64,000 nucleotides of DNA from positions 12,834,001 through 12,898,000 of the forward strand of contig JBBCBC010000012.1 of assembly GCA_037126765.1 (NCBI GenBank). Reading direction: 5' to 3'. Below the pieces are notes generated by a model. That model ran no database searches. It was not told the DNA's origin and worked only from the letters and a program-made list of their open reading frames with translations. Source of the DNA: Stenogyne calaminthoides (Eukaryota; Streptophyta; Magnoliopsida; Lamiales; Lamiaceae). Made by a program: the position numbers and the translations under genes. Within the stretch, counting starts at the first letter, position 1. Every line of letters starts with the position of its first letter. Below, one piece after another: positions 58,351-64,000 of this stretch.

Positions 58351-59663
58351 GTAGTGCTTGAGAATAAGTGATTTAATTCAGAAGTACAAAACATGCTAAA
58401 AATATATTTTATGCAGTTTTAAGATGCTCCATAATTACTTCTCAAAATAGAGACAATTTTATATAGATACTGTCATGTATATGAGACATGAGATAGATCT
58501 CCAATTTAATATATGAGCCACATATAGGTCTAAAATGTGATTATGATGGATCCCAAAAAAATATCACTGTAAATAAGATATGTTTCATGTATAAAATCGT
58601 CTTATATAATTTTTTTTATTCTCAAAATATGCTTAAAAGCGATTATTTAATCCCTGATAAAAAAAACGATTATTTAATCCTATTAAAAAGGTGACTATTT
58701 AATCCATTAAAAACAACACAAACACATTTTTGTTTTGAATAAAAGTGCCAGTAATAGCCACAAAATAAATAATCAAACCACACCATGACCACCATACGCC
58801 TACTACAGGTGAAATCTTGGGTTTGAAATAGCCAATCCCCCTCCCAAATCCCAATGATATTAAACTTAAAACATTCTTATAATAGAGTTTTTTAAAACTT
58901 AACTTACAAGCAAAAAATTGATTAAGGAGATTTTGCCAATATTCTTTTCAAGTAAATTTTCTATTTGTAAATGCAGATAAAAAAAAATATATTGGGGATG
59001 ATTGACCAATGCAGCAATGCTCATCCTCAAATCCCGATGAGATGTATTTATAATGTATTTTAAAATTATATAATTTGTTATATTTAAAGATGCAATTTAT
59101 TTATATTGAACTGTGTAACTATTTTTTCATATTAATAATTACATAATTTAATATAAACAAGTTATATATTTCAGTATAATAAGTTACATGATTCTAAAAT
59201 GCATCATGAGTACTGTGCATTTCGATGTAGATGAGACCCACCCAAACTTAAAACATAGTACTTAGTTTTTATTTTATTTTAAACTTAACTTACCGGCAAA
59301 AAACTGATTAAGGCCTTTTGCCGATATAACTTTGAAGTAAATTTTGCACATTGAAAATAATTTAAAATCACAATATTAACTGTTCATGCATCCTAATCGA
59401 ACAGTGAAATGTCATAATGAGGCGTTACAACGTTACCGATCTTATTTAAATTTACATTGGACTGGGAGGGCAAATTAGGTATTTCAGAAAACATTGTTAT
59501 GGCAACAACATTAACTGCTATATCCTTGTTACTCAAAATCACATTCTTTGGCCGTCTGCTAACAATTTCAAATCAAACTCCCCAAATTCCTGCAAATCAA
59601 ATTTCATTTTACAATTTACATTTAAAAATTTAATTTAATTCCCTCGCTCTACAATAATATATA

Positions 59664-60629
59664 TAGGGCTGTTCACGGAGTTTGGAGATTACCGAGTCCG
59701 AACCTAAAGCCGAACCGAAAAAGAACCGAACCAAAAATAACCGTTAACTTTTTGACTTTTTCCGAACTGAACCGAACCGAATTTTTTTTGGATATGGACA
59801 TGGATATTACTGAATTAACCGTACCGAAAAACCGAATGAAACCACACCAAACCGTACCGAACCGAACTGAACCGAATAACCGATTTAAATATATAATAAA
59901 TTTAATTATTAATTTATTTTGTATTCATTAAATTGTATTATAGATTATTGATATCCATGTAATTTAATATTAAATATATCACATGAATATTTTGGCGAGA
60001 TATTAAAATATTTACTTTTTTATTTGTGATTTATAATTATCGAGAATTTTATAAAATTCTTAATTTGCAATTACGCATCCTTACTCTCTCGCACCAACTC
60101 ATCGCTCTGTAGTCTGTACCTCTCGTCAATTTGGATTGACGAAAATTCACAATAAAGTTTTAAATGTGTACTTTATTAGCCATGTTTTAAATACACCATT
60201 GATGATGTCTTGAGTTATTTTATTATTTTTAATTAACTATTATCCTATCATGGAATATGTTTGAGTTTGAAGGGTAGATGCATGAATATGGTTGAAGAGA
60301 TATTGAATTCATGTGCATTTTGTGTAGATTGCACAAATATTTTTAAGAAAATTGTGATTAAAAAGAAAAATGAGGGGTGATAGAAAAAAAAGAAGGAGAA
60401 AAAGGTTTAAAAAACTTTTTTTTTTGTCCGATATGATCCGTTCGATCCGATTCCGTTATAACCAAAAAATCCATTCCGAACCGCATCGAAAAATGAAAAA
60501 TCCGTCTTGTTTCCAAACCAAGTTTTGAGTGCGAACATGAACACTCCGATTTTAAAATAATTAGAATCTTTTGATACGGACACGGATAATTTTAAATATC
60601 CGTTTTGGTCCGTACCGTGAACAGTCCTA
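59664..60629. mobile_element. hAT-type non-autonomous element with 8-bp target duplication
   Basis: 966 bp with termini TAGGGCTGTTCACGG and, inverted, TAGGACTGTTCACGG. AATATATA is present at 59656-59663 and 60630-60637, an exact 8-bp duplication. The left interior has repeated CCGAACCGAA words and the right interior CCGTTC/TCCGAT words. No transposase; the minus frame 60407-60673 crosses the border and is not a gene. Confidence 0.85.
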
Positions 60630-60637
60630 AATATATA

Positions 60638-60947
60638 CATACAGCATGCATGCATTATACATAATGTATACATACATTTTCATGTATCTATCCCCCCCAC
60701 TCACTCTTTCTCTCTCTACAAATTTTGCCCCTGTTTTGTTCCGTCTGAAACTACTAGACTACAGTTTTGGAACATACTGCTTTCCCCCCTTTTTACTGTA
60801 GCTCAACTTCATCCCACATTTCGTTCCAGATCAACCAAGTTGAAGGAAAAGCCCTCTTGAACCGATACTTTTGGTTTTGCTTTTTCAAATTTGAATCATA
60901 ATTGAAAATTCTCTCTCTCTTTTTAAATTTCTCTGTTGATGTGATCA
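60638..60947. other. Likely promoter and 5' leader of the potassium transporter pseudogene
   Basis: Pyrimidine-rich stretches (CCCCCCCACTCACTCTTTCTC near 60690, CTCTCTCTCTTTTT near 60911) of the kind common in plant 5' leaders, ahead of the ATG at 60948. No clear TATA box. Role inferred only from position. Confidence 0.35.
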
Positions 60948-60995
60948 ATGGACGCTTTGGCAATCGATTCGCTGCCTGTTTATGCTGATTTTAGA

Positions 60996-62012
60996 GTAAG
61001 TTTGCTGAATCCTTTTTTCTCTAGCTGACTTGGTTGCTTGATTTTATGGTATTTGTTGTTTTATTCAACTTCCATTTGAATTCTATTCTGATTTCGAAGA
61101 TTTTGGTAACTATTGTTTAAGAAATTATTTAATGATATAATTGAATGAGGAGTGGGGGAGTAGTGATTTCAGTTCGTAGTATTTGCTATTGATTTATGGT
61201 TCTTATCTTCTTATGCAGGGTGCATTTATTTCTCTGATTTGCCAGTACTGTGAATATGCATTTTTATTTCATATCTTTGATGGATTGTTGAAAAATATTT
61301 ATTGATGATGATCTGGATTATAGGAAATCTGACCTAGTCTCTTTGTTTAATTTAATTCGAATGAAAGTCCTACTTTGCTTTTTTTAAGCTAGATTGTAGA
61401 CGCTTGAAATGCTAGGCTTGTACACAAGGGCAAGATGTATTATCAAAGCCAGATGATTTTGTGGTGGAATTTGTAGTCAACTAGAGACGATCTTCTGTTT
61501 GATAAACCAATTTTTTGGTTGAATTTTAGGGGGAAAAACAGGTTTGCTCTTTAGATATTACTAGCATAGAGACATTTAAAATTTCTTTTTCGTGGCTTCT
61601 GAGGGAAAAAGAAATTAAATGAGATAATTTTTCTCCTTGATCTAACTGAAAGATGAGCAAAATAAGTTCTACCTCCACTCGTGAAAACCTCCAGGTAATA
61701 GTACCAAAATGTTAACTTAACTACATAACTATGAATTTAAATGAATTATAAGATTGTAGGATGAATTTAACATACACATATAATAGTTGGTAAAGTTATG
61801 CACTTTTGGATTGCCCCTGCTGTCTTACTGATGTTCTAATAATCTTGTAGTTTGTGGATAATTGGATAGGTGCTTTCATCATTTTCGGTTTTGTATGTTG
61901 TATGATCTCACTTTCAATCAGTAATTACTTTTAACAGTTGAAATTTCTCATTTCTGTAATACTTCCAGACACTAATGAATGTTAAATATCTCATTCCCAT
62001 GGAAATTTGCAG
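60996..62012. other. Intron 1 of the potassium transporter pseudogene
   Basis: GTAAGTTTGC to ATTTGCAG, 1017 bp, ordinary AT-rich intron text with no repeat or gene recognised. Confidence 0.55.
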
Positions 62013-62277
62013 AAGGAGACATGGAGGCATACACTCATTTTGTCATTTCAAAGCCTTGGAGTGATATATGGTCGTTTAAGCACAGCTCCATTGTATGTAT
62101 TTGAATCGATTGATCCAACGGATATCAAATCTGCTAATGAAATACATGAACTCTTCTCATTTGTTTTCTGGACTTTAACCATCATCCCGTTGTTGAAGTA
62201 TGCTTTCATTGTATTGAGAGCTGATGACAATGGAGAAGGTGATCATATTGGGGATTTTTTTTTAGGTTCATAACTTT

Positions 62278-62727
62278 TAGGGGTTGTAAAAGGACATTAT
62301 GTTTACGAGCCTGCAAATTAAGGATAATACTTTTTAATTTATGTAATTGGCCCCCGAATTAACCCAAATCGGGTTTAAATTGCACATGAGGACTGAAAAT
62401 TGAGCTTTGACCCTGTAAATTAAGGACAATACTTTTTTAATTTATGTAAATGTAGATCAAATTGGTCCGAATTAGCACAATTTGGCCTTCACGTGCATAA
62501 ATTAAAAAAGTATTGTCCTTAATTTACAGGCCTGTAAAGGCGTAAGCACAATGTCCTTCTTTTGCGACTCCCAAAGGTTACTGCTTTCAACTTTATGTAG
62601 ATGTTGGCCAAATTGGCCCGGATTAGCCAAATTGGGTTAAAATTGCATGTGAGGACGGAAAATCAGGCTTTAATCACTGTAAATTAAGACCAATGCTTGT
62701 AAACACAATGTCCTTTTGCAACCCCAC
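62278..62727. mobile_element. MITE in transporter intron 2
   Basis: Left TAGGGGTTGTAAAAGGACAT and right, inverted, TGGGGTTGCAAAAGGACATT. The interior holds several repeats of AATTAAGGACAATACTTTTT in both orientations. Class and target duplication uncertain. It makes up most of the intron between exons 2 and 3. Confidence 0.6.
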
Positions 62728-63575
62728 AAAGTTACTGTCTAATTTATTTCCCCTTGGGGATTACTGTTGGAGCTGAGGATAAACTTTTTTTATCTTGAAA
62801 CTCAAATCTAAGTGGGTACTTTCAGGTGGCCCATTTTAGTTATATTCATTACTTTGTAGGCATGCCACTGTGGGGCTGATTCCATGCGATAGAGGTACAA
62901 GCAAGATCTTGAATCATGAAGAAGACATCACTTCAACCCCTTCAAGAGCAAACTGGAAAATAAAAAGCTAAAAGGGTTTTTTAGAGAAACATAAAAAGCA
63001 GTCATTATTTACTGTTGTTCTTGGCTTTGCTTTCGGTGCTTGCATGATATTAAGTGATGCAGTGCTCACACCAGCTATATCTGGTTAGTTAATAATAGAC
63101 TTTTTTTATATTAATTAAATATTCTTCATTTGTCATTTCAATATATTCTTACATGACTAGATAACTAATCTTATTTTGTGAAAATCCAGTGTTATCAGCG
63201 ACATCAGGTCTTGGACGTTCGTTGGCAAATATATCTGTTAAATGTAAGATTTTCTGTGTAAAAGAAAGAACTGTTGTTCTTATGTATTATTTTCACTCAC
63301 AAACTGAAAGTTGGCTGTTTATACCAGTTTTCTCTTCAGATAAAACGAAAGACCATGTGCAACATGCCATGAAGAAATGTAAGTTATTAAGTGGACTATA
63401 AATTCTTCAATTACAAGCTCTCTAGTTATGAATTTATTTATTAGAATTATATTGTTGAGTTTTTTTATGACATTTAGTTGTGCTAGGGGTGTTTTTGTAC
63501 TTGACTATGTTATATTCCACAAATCACATTTTTTAAAACAGCAGAGACAGACCTAAAAACTGTAGGCAGATTTCA

Positions 63576-63909
63576 GGGGGCGCTTGATACATAATTCTTC
63601 AATGGGAATGACAATGGATATGTATATAGGGTAATTGTGATGGTTAATGAGATTAACAGATAATTAATTCACCTTTAATGAGACTCAAAACAAGTTAATC
63701 ATTACCCCACATAAATTTAAGTACCTCCTCCACTATAATCATTTCTCCTTAATCATTCCATTATTCCACAACCAACAATAATTTTTTGTGTCAACATATA
63801 CCAAGATTAAAGCAATACACTAACAATTAACAATCATTCTCATTGTAATTTAGCATTCGATGATATTCCCATTACCATTCCCATTGAAGAATTTGAATCA
63901 AACGGTCCC
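63576..63909. mobile_element. Tourist-like MITE near the window end
   Basis: Left GGGGGCGCTTGATACATAAT followed by TCTTCAATGGGAATGACAAT; right, inverted, GGGACCGTTTGATTCAAATT followed by CTTCAATGGGAATGGTAATG. About 334 bp. The flanking triplets TCA and TTA are close to the TTA/TAA duplication of PIF/Harbinger MITEs but not exact. Noncoding. Confidence 0.65.
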
Positions 63910-64000
63910 TTATTTCGATGCATAACCCTTAGTTCTAGTTCATCTCTGTATACACCATACTACAGATTAATTATCTTATACTGCACATTTCAACCCTTTT

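Larger units (their letters stand above)
55482..59663. other. AT-rich intergenic region after SEC24
   Basis: No gene on either strand. It begins with the SEC24 3' untranslated region (possible poly(A) signals around 55580-55650). Apart from the SINE at 58195-58350 and an A-tailed segment near 57650-57962, I see only AT-rich DNA with mononucleotide runs. Confidence 0.6.
60948..63378 (+). pseudogene. HAK/KUP/KT potassium transporter gene, broken
   Basis: This family imports K+ across plasma membrane or tonoplast. Exons read: possible exon 1 60948-60995 (MDALAIDSLPVYADFR), 62013-62238, 62826-63083, 63190-63243, 63340-63378. Exon 2 holds the signature SLGVIYGRLSTAPLYVF and FVFWTLTIIPLLKYAFIVLRADDNGEG (first membrane segments). 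Exon 3 continues GGPF then a stop (TAG 62837-62839), then LYSLLCRHATVG, a second stop (TAA 62969-62971) in the cytoplasmic loop, and SDAVLTPAISG. Exon 4 reads VLSATSGLGRSLANIS, exon 5 KTKDHVQHAMKK. Phases agree across joints. Later membrane segments are not present before the window ends. Two nonsense codons make it a pseudogene unless the assembly is wrong. Exon 1 is the weakest call. Confidence 0.82.

Noticed and set aside
62007..62273. Transporter frame as a complete 88-residue protein ending LGS
   Set aside because: The last 11 residues come from intron after the GT donor at 62239, and the start codon is not an ATG; the exon is 62013-62238.

Overview
This is nuclear DNA from a flowering plant, almost certainly a eudicot. 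It has split genes with short exons and GT-AG introns, plant-type LTR retrotransposons, Stowaway, hAT and Mutator MITEs, a plant DD39D mariner, a tRNA-derived SINE and a Helitron. The assignment to eudicot is an inference from families and base composition. No prokaryotic or organellar features were seen, and I recognise no intact host protein-coding gene. The two host genes found, a SEC24-type COPII coat gene and a HAK/KUP potassium transporter gene, both carry disabling changes.

Layout. 1-16177 is a nest of Ty1/Copia elements of one family (LTR about 1.84 kb, TG...CA ends, initiator-Met-tRNA type primer binding site). A plus-strand element (1-10667, 5' LTR cut by the window edge) has an old, stop-ridden gag-pol and a foreign solo LTR inside gag (3116-4863, target duplication GTCCT). 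Its 3' end abuts the gag of a minus-strand member of the same family (10668-16177). That member carries a further solo LTR in its leader.

16855-30960 is best read as a minus-strand non-autonomous Helitron. It has a CTAG 3' end with a preceding hairpin and a TC-type 5' end, and it holds internally duplicated AT-rich blocks. A 7.7-kb GC-richer composite retroelement (19573-27264) interrupts it, flanked by a 7-bp direct repeat. The composite has a Transposase_28/gypsy-type gag on the plus strand, split by a solo Copia LTR with perfect CAATA target duplications. It also has a tandem-repeat tract and an integrase fragment on the opposite strand.

32846-55481 is a SEC24 gene of about 20 exons. Its reading frame is ended by an exon-6 breakpoint with loss of the N-terminal trunk segment, a frameshift in exon 8, a lost GT donor after exon 11, and a nonsense codon in exon 18. 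Its introns are filled with transposons, including a complete 5.9-kb mariner-like element (38860-44786). The mariner has a long DD39D transposase frame and an extra plus-strand coiled-coil/repeat ORF. It occupies the same TA site, in a tandemly duplicated intron segment, that a 237-bp Stowaway MITE occupies in the other copy.

55482-64000 holds AT-rich intergenic DNA, a SINE, a hAT-type element with an 8-bp target duplication, and the 5' half of a HAK/KUP transporter pseudogene with two in-frame stops.

The genes do not form a pathway. The window records repeated transposon insertion, LTR-LTR recombination and decay of two host genes. Most likely to repay further work are the mariner with its extra ORF, the same-site mariner/MITE pair, the Helitron with its composite insert, and the alternating-spacing tandem repeat.
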